A DNA stretch of 64,000 bases from Hofstenia miamia (GCA_004352715.1 SCFE01000090.1:323917-387916); one strand, 5' to 3'. Numbered from the stretch's first letter, positions 22,418 to 32,700 are shown. The notes: generated by a model not told the origin, from the letters alone. Made by a program: numbers and translations.

Positions 22418-22539
22418 TTGATTTGCATGCACTATTGCGTAAGTTACCAATACCTCGGTCCAAGCCCGTCAATGTCCTCCTTAGTATTTCGTATAGTTAC
22501 ATTTATTATTTCAAGACAGTCTTGAAGCACTTAAAATTT
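22418..22539. repeat. Copy of the hAT-type repeat into which the LINE inserted
   Basis: GTTGATTTGCATGCACTATT near 22,419 and GAAGCACTTAAAATTT at 22,524-22,539 recur at 25,893 and 25,944-25,960 in a LINE-free copy. The match is patchy between these anchors, so the copies are old. Confidence 0.55.
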
Positions 22540-22958
22540 GCTCCGTCCGGATTCGTGGTATCCCCGAACCAACAGGTAAGGCATTTGAACAATTGGTGTG
22601 TGACAAGAAGCAAGTGGAAGAATTAATTACTCACATGGATGTGGACTGCACAGTCACGGACGTCTGTCGCTTGCGTCAGCAAAAAAAGGGTTATACACGT
22701 CCACTCCTCGTAAAACTAGATAGTGTATGGAATAAACGGAAACTTTTGGCCTCTCTTTACAAACTGAAATCCTTCAATAATTTCCGCCCATCTATCGGAC
22801 CGGACCTTTCACCGGATCAAATCGAGAAGGAGAAGAATTGTCTTAAACAACGGTGGGAGTTGATTAACTCAGAAGGTATTGACAGAAGAAACATCCGTAT
22901 CAGAAATTTCAGAATAGAGGTCTACAACATCAAGGCGAAAATATGGGAGCAAATGTGA
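22539..22958 (+). CDS. LINE ORF1 protein, C-terminal part (truncated)
   Basis: The frame enters at the truncation point and reads CSVRIRGIPEPTGKAFEQL, then VTDVCRLRQQKKGYTRPLLV, ending IKAKIWEQM with TGA. R-I-R-G-I-P-E and the later R-P-L-L-V are typical of the RRM-like domain of LINE ORF1 proteins, which coat the element RNA. No start codon is retained in the element. An ATG at 22,593 would give a 121-residue remnant. ORF2 begins 21 nt downstream. Confidence 0.7.
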   Translation, partial: CSVRIRGIPEPTGKAFEQLVCDKKQVEELITHMDVDCTVTDVCRLRQQKKGYTRPLLVKLDSVWNKRKLLASLYKLKSFNNFRPSIGPDLSPDQIEKEKNCLKQRWELINSEGIDRRNIRIRNFRIEVYNIKAKIWEQM

Positions 22959-25773
22959 CTACAGACTCAACCCAACGTAATGTTGTTTAACACTCGATCC
23001 ATAAAGAAGAAAAATGCTGCGCTTTTGCTATCTTCGGAGCTGGCTTATGAGAACATTGACATTTGTTTCATTACAGAGACCTGGCTCAACTGCGATGTTC
23101 AAGATAATATTGTCGCCATATCCGGGTATTCTATTCTTCGCCACGACAGATCTTCCCATAATTCCAATAAAAAGTCTAGAGAAGGTGTTTGCACCTATTA
23201 TAAAACTACGCATCATGTATCTCAACTTTTTCCAACACTTACCACGAGTTTTGAAGCTTTGTGGTTGCTATTTACTTCTGTTGAGTCGCAACACATATTT
23301 TGTGTCTTCTATTATCCTCCCTGTTGCCAACGTCAGGAGCATTACCAGGAGTATTTTATCAGTTCTGTAGAAGAACTTCAATGGCAGTACCCAACTGCAC
23401 ACTTCACAATATGCGGTGACTTCAACGATTTTAACCCAACCAAAATACTCGACGCATTACCAATGGAACACCTGCATATTGGGAGCACATGCGGACGTAA
23501 TCAGCTCGATTTTATTCTCTCAACTGCTGGGAGAGATTACCACCCAGCGTACTCTAAAAGAACTACTTTTCCCTCAGATCACAGCGTCATTATCATAAAG
23601 GCTAAGAATCGTTCTAGGACGCAGCGCAAGATTGCTTTTGTTCGTAGTATTCGACCCCAAGATGTCAGAGCATTGCACATTGCTATGGACAGAACAAACT
23701 TTCTTGATATCCTTCAAATAAATGATCCTGACAGAATGCTGGAAATTCTGACCCAACGTATGCTCGAACTTTTCAACGCCTACTGTCCCGTCAAGAAGGT
23801 CAAGGTCTCTGAAAAAGACCCACCCCACGTGACGCCGCTGGTCAAACTTATGTTGAAGAGGAAATATTTCCTTGAAGTTCGGAACCGCAAGAATGAGGCT
23901 AATGCTCTATCTCGAAGAATCAGGAAAACCATGCTTGATAATATTGCCAAAACGAAACATAAAGTGGGATCAAAACAATGGTGGAAGGCGGTCTCACCAT
24001 GTGACTCCTCTCACGTGAATGTGGCATTGGACGTTGATGAAATTAACAAACATTACGCACAAGTTTCCCATATTGATACATATACTGCACCTGTCCGTGA
24101 TTACGTAGATGACAGTATTCCTCCTGATTTTACAATTCATGAAGTTTACCACAGCTTACGGAGAATAAAGAAAACTGCACCAGGAATCGATCAGATTCCA
24201 TATTGGCTCATTCGACAGAATGCTCACAACCTAGCTGAGCCTTTGTGTCACATTTACAATTTGTGTTTGGTAAGAGGGTGTTTTCCGAATTCATTCAAAG
24301 TATCCAGAATCGTTCCTATTCCGAAACGCTCAAAAGTGAAGTCTGTTACCGACCTGAGACCTGTATCTGTAACGCCAATCCTGTCGAGGCACTTAGAGAG
24401 AATGATATATGACAAGTTCATCTCCAAAGCCTACAATGCCAGACTGAAGCGGAATCAATTCGGTTTCAGAAAGTCGTCAACGACAGAAATGGCTCTCTTG
24501 CGCATAATCAATAAAGCAAAGGATATGATTAAATCGTATGATTTCGTCAGGGTAATTGCAATTGATCTCAGTAAAGCGTTTGACCGAGTGCCGCGCGATC
24601 AGATGGTTAACTCTCTTCGCAAACTGAATATCTCGCCGTATGTTGTCAATCTAGTTTGCGACTTCCTTCTAGACAGGACACAATTTGTTGACTTCAATGG
24701 GCGAAATTCGCGACTTCTCAGCACAAACGCTGGTATACCCCAAGGCTCTATTCTGGGGCCAATCTTATTCAACTTATTATATGATGATCTTGTTTTGAAC
24801 GGAGATGATGTCTCTTTAGTAAAATACACAGATGATGCTACAATCCTACTGGGTGGAATGCGTGTTCAAGACAGGGCCCAAGAAGTGCTTTGTGCTGTGA
24901 AAGACTGGTGTAATAACAACAACCTATCGATGAACCAAGAAAAAACAGTTGAAATGATTTTTTCTAAGGGTAGCTCTCCTTTGACTACTACACAATACCC
25001 ATCTGGCAAACTCTTTCGAGCCATTAAAATCCTTGGAGTGTACATTGATAATGCCTTGTCATTTGAAGAACATGTCTCAAGGCTTCTACGAAAATGCAGA
25101 AGCAAAATGTTCCTTCTAAATAAGTTAAAGGCACAAGGTTACTCCTTACGCGAGCTCAAGATACTTTACACTGCGTTGATATTGCCAAACATAACCTATT
25201 CGGTTTCAGTATGGGGAGGATGCAGGAAGTCATTACAGCAACTCATAGACAAACTACAGAGGAAGGCAATGCGACTGGGATATACGGATAACTTTGAATC
25301 TATTGAAACAATTGTGAGAAAGTCAGATGAAAAGCTGTTGAAGAGAATGTACTATGAGGACCATTTACTATCAGATCTAGTACCTGGAAGAAGTGACTAT
25401 GCCTCTACAAGTCTCCGGGAACGTTTACCAGCCCCTGAAAGAGATATTGATAGGAGATTTACGTTTATTTTTCTAAACAGATTCTTCAAGAAATACTAGC
25501 ATTCGCGCTGTAACCTCCACTGTCTACCATATTCACACGTTACGAAATCATCAATCTAGAAATTTTCTCCTCTTCCTATTTGCATTATCTACTTCCCAAG
25601 TCTCCAACCCTTACCAAAAACACCGACACGAAAGGAAGACCACACCAGAGCTATCACGTCCTTGAAATGCCGCAAATAACTGTGCAAGTGAAGTGAATTT
25701 TATTATAGTTTGTAAATTTAGTCAGTTTGATGTGTTTCATTCTGAAATAAAGATAATTTCTAATTTCTAATTT
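22540..25773 (+). mobile_element. 5'-truncated LINE with intact ORF2
   Basis: The element starts within ORF1 and ends in three copies of TAATTTC after GAAATAAAG. Boundaries come from comparison with the LINE-free copy at 25,893-26,000: GCACTTAAAATTT joins directly to CTATTCGC there, whereas here 3.2 kb intervene. The compact 3' tail made of a short tandem repeat instead of poly(A) fits CR1/L2/Rex-type LINEs. It is clearly less AT-rich than its flanks. Confidence 0.85.
22980..25499 (+). CDS. LINE ORF2: AP-endonuclease plus reverse transcriptase, intact
   Basis: 839 codons without interruption. Endonuclease blocks: NTRSIKKK (4-11), TETWL (32-36), GDFND (146-150), SDH (199-201). The first residues of the domain are probably absent or upstream of the ATG. 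RT blocks: QFGFRKSSTTEMALL (493-507), IAIDLSKAFDRVPRD (526-540), AGIPQGSILGPILF (584-597), catalytic YTDD (616-619), ILGVYID, then the C-terminal SVWGG region. The product nicks target DNA and reverse-transcribes the element RNA. All RT catalytic aspartates are present, so only the 5' truncation inactivates the copy. Confidence 0.9.
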   Translation: MLFNTRSIKKKNAALLLSSELAYENIDICFITETWLNCDVQDNIVAISGYSILRHDRSSHNSNKKSREGVCTYYKTTHHVSQLFPTLTTSFEALWLLFTSVESQHIFCVFYYPPCCQRQEHYQEYFISSVEELQWQYPTAHFTICGDFNDFNPTKILDALPMEHLHIGSTCGRNQLDFILSTAGRDYHPAYSKRTTFPSDHSVIIIKAKNRSRTQRKIAFVRSIRPQDVRALHIAMDRTNFLDILQINDPDRMLEILTQRMLELFNAYCPVKKVKVSEKDPPHVTPLVKLMLKRKYFLEVRNRKNEANALSRRIRKTMLDNIAKTKHKVGSKQWWKAVSPCDSSHVNVALDVDEINKHYAQVSHIDTYTAPVRDYVDDSIPPDFTIHEVYHSLRRIKKTAPGIDQIPYWLIRQNAHNLAEPLCHIYNLCLVRGCFPNSFKVSRIVPIPKRSKVKSVTDLRPVSVTPILSRHLERMIYDKFISKAYNARLKRNQFGFRKSSTTEMALLRIINKAKDMIKSYDFVRVIAIDLSKAFDRVPRDQMVNSLRKLNISPYVVNLVCDFLLDRTQFVDFNGRNSRLLSTNAGIPQGSILGPILFNLLYDDLVLNGDDVSLVKYTDDATILLGGMRVQDRAQEVLCAVKDWCNNNNLSMNQEKTVEMIFSKGSSPLTTTQYPSGKLFRAIKILGVYIDNALSFEEHVSRLLRKCRSKMFLLNKLKAQGYSLRELKILYTALILPNITYSVSVWGGCRKSLQQLIDKLQRKAMRLGYTDNFESIETIVRKSDEKLLKRMYYEDHLLSDLVPGRSDYASTSLRERLPAPERDIDRRFTFIFLNRFFKKY

Positions 25774-25843
25774 CTATTCGCATTTGAAAAATACAAATAT
25801 TTTTTAAGTCCATGTTCATGGACGTGTTAATGACCGTCACAGC

Positions 25844-26136
25844 CAGAGATGGAAACCGAATCGGATCTTCATTTTGAAAAACTTTGGAATAAGTTGATTT
25901 GCATGCACTATTTCGTGAGTATATGGCCATTTTTTATCTGAAGATAATGTTGAAGCACTTAAAATTTTCTATTCGCATTTAAAAAAACAAATATTTTTTA
26001 AGTCCATGTTCATTTATTGTTAGAATACTTATTTATATTCAGATAGAAAACCAAAATTCTTTTATAAATTCTGATAGGATCCGGATAGTGAAGTCTCGGA
26101 TCGGATCCTAAAATGTTAGATCCCATTCCAGCTCTG
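25844..26136. repeat. Small hAT-type inverted-repeat element
   Basis: The left end CAGAGATGGAAACCGAATC and the right end, read in reverse, CAGAGCTGGAATGGGATC are imperfect terminal repeats, with matching GGATCCGATC-type words just inside. At 293 bp it has no ORF. No clear 8-bp target duplication. It carries the LINE-free version of the 22,418-22,539 / 25,774-25,820 sequence. Confidence 0.55.
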
Positions 26137-26696
26137 CAAAATCAATTAACAGAATATGCATAAACTGGTCATTTAACCAAGCTATATAATCGTGAGACTA
26201 AAAGATAAAAAAGTATGTACAAAATTTTATTCATTGATGTAACAGTTTTTACAGACTTCGACCATGAGCCACATGTAAGCATATCACAAATAATACAGGA
26301 AGTTTTAATCGCATTCGTATTGCACACCTTGCATAGTTTGCACTTCTTTTCTCAGCAGGTAGGCGATTCTGACAGGCATTGTGCAATTTTTCACGTCTGC
26401 ACCATGTTCTGTGGGCTACTGTTCGAGCGTTTTCTGTGCTTCATGTGAGGTGTGAGCAATAAAATTGACGGAGGTAAAAGAAATTCTTATCGACTGATTT
26501 TGAAAATTCCAATTCAGTTGTACATTCAACATTGAGAATCTCTCTCACTCACTCTGTCTCTCTCACATGTATATAGACCGACTTTCTTTTTTATTCTTGG
26601 TTTGAATACATTAAATTTACGTTAAATACGATTAGCAACCTAGCAACCGCTAAAGCTCAAAATAAATCCGATTCTATTAATTTAGTTAATTATATT
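26137..26696. other. Intergenic sequence
   Basis: A short CT-rich patch lies near 26,530-26,570. No supported gene; the frame at 26,215-26,448 shows no family motif. Confidence 0.4.
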
Positions 26697-26802
26697 GTAT
26701 GAATTATCGTAGCTGTTGATAGAATGCCAAACATTGATAAAGTAGTAGTCTTTCCAGTAGACTGGTTTTTCATTCCTTCACTTAGTTTATCTAAATTTTA
26801 CT
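26697..26802 (+). repeat. 106-bp direct repeat, copy 1
   Basis: Matches 27,276-27,381 over 106 bases with a single visible difference (T versus G in AGTAGTCKTTCC). An isolated N at 27,064 lies between the copies. Confidence 0.85.
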
Positions 26803-27275
26803 TCATACAGAAATTCATTGCATTACACGGTCGGACCAACCCTGGCTTCATTTCCCATGAAAGTGCCGCTGCGTGATACATAATATAAGATTTACACAGC
26901 TAAAATTGGTGTTTGTTCTCTAAAAATGCAATATCACGAGAGTAATTTTATTTATGCTATAAGTTTTGTTCTTTTAAATGCATTACTAAGATTTTTAATG
27001 ATAAATTGGCTATAATGAATAAAAATTAATATGTCATTTACTTAAAAATTATTCATGATAGACNATAGTGTTTTATACGTTTCTTGGAGAAAGTTTAAAT
27101 TGACATCTACGAAATTCAAATAGATTTTGCTTTGAGGTAAAGCTAAGCAATTATTTTCGCAGGAAAAAAAATGCAAATCAATGTCTTTTACTTCAATTAA
27201 ACAACTTTTACATTTTTAGCCTATGATTTGTATGACGAAACACGTGTTTAAATATTCTTAAAATTTTGCGCGTGT

Positions 27276-27381
27276 GTATGAATTATCGTAGCTGTTGATA
27301 GAATGCCAAACATTGATAAAGTAGTAGTCGTTCCAGTAGACTGGTTTTTCATTCCTTCACTTAGTTTATCTAAATTTTACT
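27276..27381 (+). repeat. 106-bp direct repeat, copy 2
   Basis: The second copy of 26,697-26,802. Copy 2 runs straight into the RT fragment at 27,382, while copy 1 is followed by unrelated sequence. Confidence 0.85.
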
Positions 27382-27686
27382 ACTATTCCTATTTCCGTAA
27401 ACAATTAAAAATGGCTGAAGTTATTCCCATTTTTAAAAAGGGCAATAATGAGAAAACAGGATTATCGTCCAATATCTATTCTCTCAGGAATAAGCAATTT
27501 TTTTAAAAAAGTAATGTATCAACAATTAACGATCTACATTGAAGAGAATAAACTTTTAAGCAAACAGCAATTTGGTTTTAGAAAAGGATTATCAACAAAT
27601 TATGCATTAATTGAAACAATAGATGACTGGCGTAGAAAATTAGACAAAGATGAAAAAGTTTATATTGCTTCACTTGATATATCAAA
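27382..27686 (+). pseudogene. Jockey-like reverse transcriptase fragment
   Basis: Two overlapping frames read LKMAEVIPIFKKGNN, then DYRPISILSGISNFFKK, QQFGFRKGLSTNYALIE and VYIASLDIS, stopping at the first catalytic Asp block (normally D-L-S-K-A-F-D). A one-base shift separates IFKKGNNE from QDYRPIS. Both ends are cut, so it is an internal scrap of about 100 residues. The junction at 27,687 continues with a short inverted pair, AACTTCG/CGAAGTT. Confidence 0.8.
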
Positions 27687-28379
27687 CTTCGCTTCCGCGG
27701 CGTTGTAGTCGAAGTTTTGAAGTTTTTCACTCATTATTTTATACATCATGTTTTCCATAGAGCTTTTGTAGTAGGCAAATATTTTGTACGGTTCCAAGCG
27801 GTATGTGGGATGCATCGTTATCTTGACTTTTTCCTAAACAGCCATGTTACCAATTTACTCTGTTGCTTTTTTATTATATTGTTTAATAGTTTGCTTGTAG
27901 CTGGATTCAAAGTTAGAACCCGCGTGGACTTATCAAGGCCGAATCCATTTAATGTCATTAGTGGATGGGAAATTAATAGTTTGTATCTTTTTGACACTTT
28001 ATTGTTTACATGTCTTATAATGGACATAATTTGCAATCAATTGAAGGTGTTTAATATTTAAAATTCGGTTCCAATCCTGACTGGGTTAAGGTATGAGAAA
28101 GAAATATCTTGTTCATTCATTCGAAAGAAAAACTTTGCAATTATCGAATAATTCAAAGAAATGATGCTTTATCAATGAGTAAATACACAACGAAAGTAAT
28201 TTTTTAATGTGAAATCACTTGGAAGAACTATGTAAAAAGGTAGGATGGTACGACTTTAAGACCAATATGTTACATAGTATATCTAAACTTAAGTGGACCT
28301 GTAAGTGAGAAATTAATTTTTGTCTTAGATAAATTTAAATTTTTAAATATTTCAACACAATATCACCTTAAGTAATTAT
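27687..28379. other. Intergenic sequence
   Basis: No supported gene. The frames at 27,717-28,061 overlap each other on both strands without motifs. Confidence 0.4.
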
Positions 28380-28420
28380 CAATGGCGTACGCAAGGGCAG
28401 ACATGGTTGAATACCCCCCG
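28380..28420. repeat. hAT-type terminal sequence (left end)
   Basis: CAATGGCGTACGCAAGG followed 25 bases later by a C run resembles the CAGTGGCGTA-type end at 1,632-1,676. The internal part is not recognisable. A TA-rich run lies at 28,584-28,620. Confidence 0.4.
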
Positions 28421-28700
28421 TCAGGTTTCGCAATTGATTTTGATAGGTTAAATCAAAAAAATTTCGGCAAAATATTAAAAAAAATTAAGACTAAGGTTAT
28501 GAAATACATTTTGACAGTCTATTTTTTAATGTTTTCAAAAATTTTCGTGGGACTTCGCCCTGCTATTGGTTACTCACTTCATTATATATATATTATATAT
28601 ATATATATTATATATATAGAAGTTCCCACGTAAGTTGTTGTTAACTTTTTAAGTAACGCATTTTTGAATTTCTATAGTAAAATTTGAATACATCGGAATT

Positions 28701-29735
28701 ATGTCATTATATTCAGATGTTTCTAAGCACAGTAATGATCAGGAATCGAAGATAACGAATCTCTTAAATTCATTCACTGATCTAGAATATTATATAAATG
28801 GCTTAAATATTCACAGTCAAAACAAATTAGACTGTAATGGTTTTATTGCAAAGATTAAGCAAAATTTCTTAACTTGCCTTAAAGATGAGAAAAGACACTC
28901 TTTAAATAAGGAAAATTCAAATGAATTTAATATCATCTCCCCTCAAAATGATAAGAAATATATGACCCCAAAACTCATAATTTCAAACAAAACACTAAAA
29001 AATAAAGATGGTTCTTTAAATGAAAAGGAATGCAAGAAGGTTATGAACAACATTGAAAAATCCATCAAAAAAATGGAAATGTCTCCAATTGATCAAGCAA
29101 TTGTGTCAAAAAATAATGATATTGTTCTTTTTTGCCAATCCGAAGAAAAGGCAGAAAAAACAATGGAGGAATTGGGAAAAATAAAAGGCATTAATATAAA
29201 AAAATCGAGTAAATTTTTGCCTAAGCTTAAGTTATCGAATATACCAATATATGAAGATATTGAAGATATTAACAACTTCAAAGTCAAACTTTACGATTCT
29301 AATCCTATTCTAAAAAATGTTTGCACTGAGGAATTAACTGTTATTTTTTCAAACGTTAATAACCTCAAAAAATGTAAAGAAGTAATTGTAAAAGTTTCAC
29401 CTAAACTAAGAAATACAATGATAAACAACAAAATTCGATATGGTTTAAGTATCATCCATATAATTGATCATCACTACATAAGAATGTGCAGTTCATGTGG
29501 AGGCTATGGTCATTCTACAAAGACTTGCAAATGTGAGGATATTTGCTGTATGTATTGTACAGAAAATCACAATTACAAAAATTGTCCAAACAAAGATACA
29601 AAGAACATTCACAAATGCATTAATTGTTTAAGATCAAACATCAAAAACTCTCAAGTTCATAATGCATTTAGTCCACACTGCCCAATATACCAAATGCAAA
29701 AAAATATTTTGATTAAAAAAACTTTATATGAATAA
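28701..29735 (+). CDS. LINE ORF1: zinc-knuckle nucleocapsid-like protein
   Basis: 344 codons. The C-terminal part has CSSCGGYGHSTKTC (C-x2-C-x4-H-x4-C), then CMYCTENHNYKNC (C-x2-C-x3-H-x4-C) and a final HKCINC cluster, at about residues 263-310. The N-terminal half is lysine- and asparagine-rich with coiled-coil character. Zinc-knuckle ORF1 proteins bind the element RNA in Jockey-type LINEs. The stop at 29,733-29,735 overlaps the ORF2 ATG (29,728-29,730) by 8 nt, suggesting re-initiation or frameshifting for ORF2. The ORF is intact. Confidence 0.85.
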   Translation: MSLYSDVSKHSNDQESKITNLLNSFTDLEYYINGLNIHSQNKLDCNGFIAKIKQNFLTCLKDEKRHSLNKENSNEFNIISPQNDKKYMTPKLIISNKTLKNKDGSLNEKECKKVMNNIEKSIKKMEMSPIDQAIVSKNNDIVLFCQSEEKAEKTMEELGKIKGINIKKSSKFLPKLKLSNIPIYEDIEDINNFKVKLYDSNPILKNVCTEELTVIFSNVNNLKKCKEVIVKVSPKLRNTMINNKIRYGLSIIHIIDHHYIRMCSSCGGYGHSTKTCKCEDICCMYCTENHNYKNCPNKDTKNIHKCINCLRSNIKNSQVHNAFSPHCPIYQMQKNILIKKTLYE

Positions 29736-30657
29736 TAATTCACGATGTCTTTCAATTAATGATTTAGAAAACACATTATTACACTACAAACAAAGTCCTA
29801 AATACGTTAACATTAATTTTCAATGTATTCGAAACAAATTTGAAAAATTACATGATCTAATAGAAAACTTCGATAATAATACAATTTTTGGAATCACAGA
29901 AACATGGTTGAAATACAATGAAACAATACCCATTTTTAAAGAAGATTTCAAAATATTAAGAAAAGATAGAAATCTAAACAAATCTGACAAACTTAGAGGT
30001 GGTGGGGTTTTATTAATAGTACCCAAGAAATTTTCGCCGAAACTAAGAATGGATATAAATAAAAGTAATCAAAATTTAAGAAACCAAGAAATAATTTTAG
30101 TCAATATTAGTTATTGTAATAGAAATTTTACACGAAGAACTTTCCATGGCTTACAATGAAAGAAAGAAGATCATTATAATGGGAGATTATAACCAAAAAT
30201 ATTTAAATAAAACAAATGTAATAATATTCACGACCTAATAGATATTTTAACCATGGACGTATTAAATAAAACGACACTAACTCACATAAGCAGTAGAACA
30301 TCATCATTAATTGATTACATAATATGTGATGCTTCTGAAATATCGAATTATGAAACATTTGTCTTAGATGGTCTATTGTCTCTTCATTTAATTACCTGCA
30401 GCATTTTTACCAAAAACGAAAGTAAATGCTTCTTGAAACAAAGCAATAATACTTTTATTCACTCAACTAAGCATTATCAGAGAAACAATTAATCGATAGA
30501 CTTGCTAAATCTAAACTGGACATGCTTCTATAACTTTCAATCAATTGATGAAAAGTTAGAATTTATAATAAAGAGTCTGAATATGCTGTACGATAAACAT
30601 TGTCCAATAACTAAAATTAAGAAACAAGATCAAACTCCATTTGTAAAGTGGAAGATA
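29728..30657 (+). pseudogene. LINE ORF2: endonuclease domain, frameshifted
   Basis: 29,728-30,159 reads INFQCIRNKFEKLHDLIEN, FGITETWLKYNE (catalytic E) and DKLRGGGVLLIVPK. After a shift near 30,135 come KKIIIMGDYNQKYL (G-D-Y-N) and SLIDYIICDA. The expected S-D-H is LSLH (30,380), so the endonuclease is damaged. The next frame, 30,502-30,657, contains LYDKHCPITKIKKQ, the linker before RT. The gap truncates it. Confidence 0.75.
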
Positions 30658-31657
30658 NNNNNNNNNNNNNNNNNNNNNNNNNNNNNNNNNNNNNNNNNNN
30701 NNNNNNNNNNNNNNNNNNNNNNNNNNNNNNNNNNNNNNNNNNNNNNNNNNNNNNNNNNNNNNNNNNNNNNNNNNNNNNNNNNNNNNNNNNNNNNNNNNNN
30801 NNNNNNNNNNNNNNNNNNNNNNNNNNNNNNNNNNNNNNNNNNNNNNNNNNNNNNNNNNNNNNNNNNNNNNNNNNNNNNNNNNNNNNNNNNNNNNNNNNNN
30901 NNNNNNNNNNNNNNNNNNNNNNNNNNNNNNNNNNNNNNNNNNNNNNNNNNNNNNNNNNNNNNNNNNNNNNNNNNNNNNNNNNNNNNNNNNNNNNNNNNNN
31001 NNNNNNNNNNNNNNNNNNNNNNNNNNNNNNNNNNNNNNNNNNNNNNNNNNNNNNNNNNNNNNNNNNNNNNNNNNNNNNNNNNNNNNNNNNNNNNNNNNNN
31101 NNNNNNNNNNNNNNNNNNNNNNNNNNNNNNNNNNNNNNNNNNNNNNNNNNNNNNNNNNNNNNNNNNNNNNNNNNNNNNNNNNNNNNNNNNNNNNNNNNNN
31201 NNNNNNNNNNNNNNNNNNNNNNNNNNNNNNNNNNNNNNNNNNNNNNNNNNNNNNNNNNNNNNNNNNNNNNNNNNNNNNNNNNNNNNNNNNNNNNNNNNNN
31301 NNNNNNNNNNNNNNNNNNNNNNNNNNNNNNNNNNNNNNNNNNNNNNNNNNNNNNNNNNNNNNNNNNNNNNNNNNNNNNNNNNNNNNNNNNNNNNNNNNNN
31401 NNNNNNNNNNNNNNNNNNNNNNNNNNNNNNNNNNNNNNNNNNNNNNNNNNNNNNNNNNNNNNNNNNNNNNNNNNNNNNNNNNNNNNNNNNNNNNNNNNNN
31501 NNNNNNNNNNNNNNNNNNNNNNNNNNNNNNNNNNNNNNNNNNNNNNNNNNNNNNNNNNNNNNNNNNNNNNNNNNNNNNNNNNNNNNNNNNNNNNNNNNNN
31601 NNNNNNNNNNNNNNNNNNNNNNNNNNNNNNNNNNNNNNNNNNNNNNNNNNNNNNNNN
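30658..31657. other. Assembly gap of exactly 1,000 N
   Basis: The round length indicates a placeholder of unknown size. Frames reported across it have no content. Confidence 0.95.
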
Positions 31658-31959
31658 GTAGTAAAGAGTAGACAAAGTCTATTGAACATTCACTACAGTT
31701 GTCTCAGCTTATATACAAATGTTTAACGATCACCTGCCTTTGTTTACAATAATCAAATGTCCACGTAATTTAACAGGATCAAAAATTTAACAGGATCAAA
31801 TTCTTTCCCCTCGCAAAATTAAATTTGAGCAACAATAAGCACCATCGAGGGGACGTCAAATTAGCAATAGCAACCTGAGATCGAAAATAAACACTGACGT
31901 CAGAGTGACGTAGAAATACAAAATAAATGTTTAGAGAATAAAATCACCAAAAGTCCCCG
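31658..31959. other. Unidentified sequence before the Gypsy integrase relic
   Basis: Contains a short tandem duplication, AATTTAACAGGATCAAA twice at 31,767-31,801. No gene recognised. Confidence 0.4.
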
Positions 31960-32700
31960 AGCGACTCTACATTATCAGAAATAATAGAGCAAGTAAAAGA
32001 TCCATTTTTCCCATGAATCCTATTGTAAACCAGTATTTCAAAAGATACAACTGACAGCTTAATGCACAAGGTCTCTTATTTGCCAAAAGCTACAACAATT
32101 GTTTGGTGATTCCCAAGTATTTTCAATGTGACCTTGTAAGAAAACTTCATGAGTGAGGCCACATTGGCATCATACAAACAGAGAACACATTCAACACTTG
32201 CTACATCACAATAGGAGTGCATGCCACCATTACAGAAGTTATCAATAAATGTGAGAAATGTCTACTGCAAAGTGCAAATCATTTCCAGGAGCAAAGGGTG
32301 GAATTAGAAAGTCAACCAGGTGAATGACCCAATGATGTAGTCAACATGGATTTAGAAAAATTATCAAAAGATGGAGATGGCTACCAATACCTATTGGTCA
32401 TGGTAGAGCATTTTACTAAGTGCACTCAGCTGATTCCTCTCAGTAGCATAATCACTGAAAGAGTTGGAGAAAAAATAGTCAAAGAATGGATACTTAAGCT
32501 GGGTCCTATGGAGAAGCTTATATCTGATCATGGCCTGAGATTCAAAAATAACCTAATGGACACATTAATCCCAGAATTTGAGGTGTTACATGAGTTCACT
32601 ACTGCTTATCATCCACAAGTGAATGGTGTGGTTGAATGACTAAATCAGATATTAATTGAATTAATTAGAGTGGCTCTAGTAGTAAAGAATAGCAGGGTTG
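31960..32700 (+). pseudogene. Second Gypsy integrase relic
   Basis: One continuous plus-strand frame, without a single frameshift over about 220 codons, reads QLNAQGLLFAKSYNN, VRKLHE, GHIGIIQTENTF, VINKCEKCLLQ (H2C2), MDLEKLSKDGDGYQY (first Asp), LISDHGLRFKNN (second Asp) and TAYHPQVNGVVE (catalytic Glu). It is homologous to the integrase at 16,641-17,223 but clearly diverged. It is broken by four stops, all TGA: 32,052, about 32,150, 32,325 and 32,637. The first aligns with the Trp of KYKWQL in the other element. Only integrase is preserved, ending before the gap at 32,919. Confidence 0.85.

Larger units (their letters stand above)
28690..30657 (+). mobile_element. 5' part of a Jockey-like LINE (ORF1 + start of ORF2)
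   Basis: ORF1 with zinc knuckles is followed by an ORF2 endonuclease in an overlapping frame, the classical Jockey-clade layout. The copy runs into a 1,000-N gap at 30,658 before RT is reached. The 3' end at 33,919-34,197 could belong to it if the Gypsy integrase piece between is a nested insertion, but the two gaps prevent a decision. Confidence 0.8.

Noticed and set aside
26215-26448. Possible cysteine-containing small secreted protein
   Set aside because: No signal peptide and no recognisable motif; likely chance.
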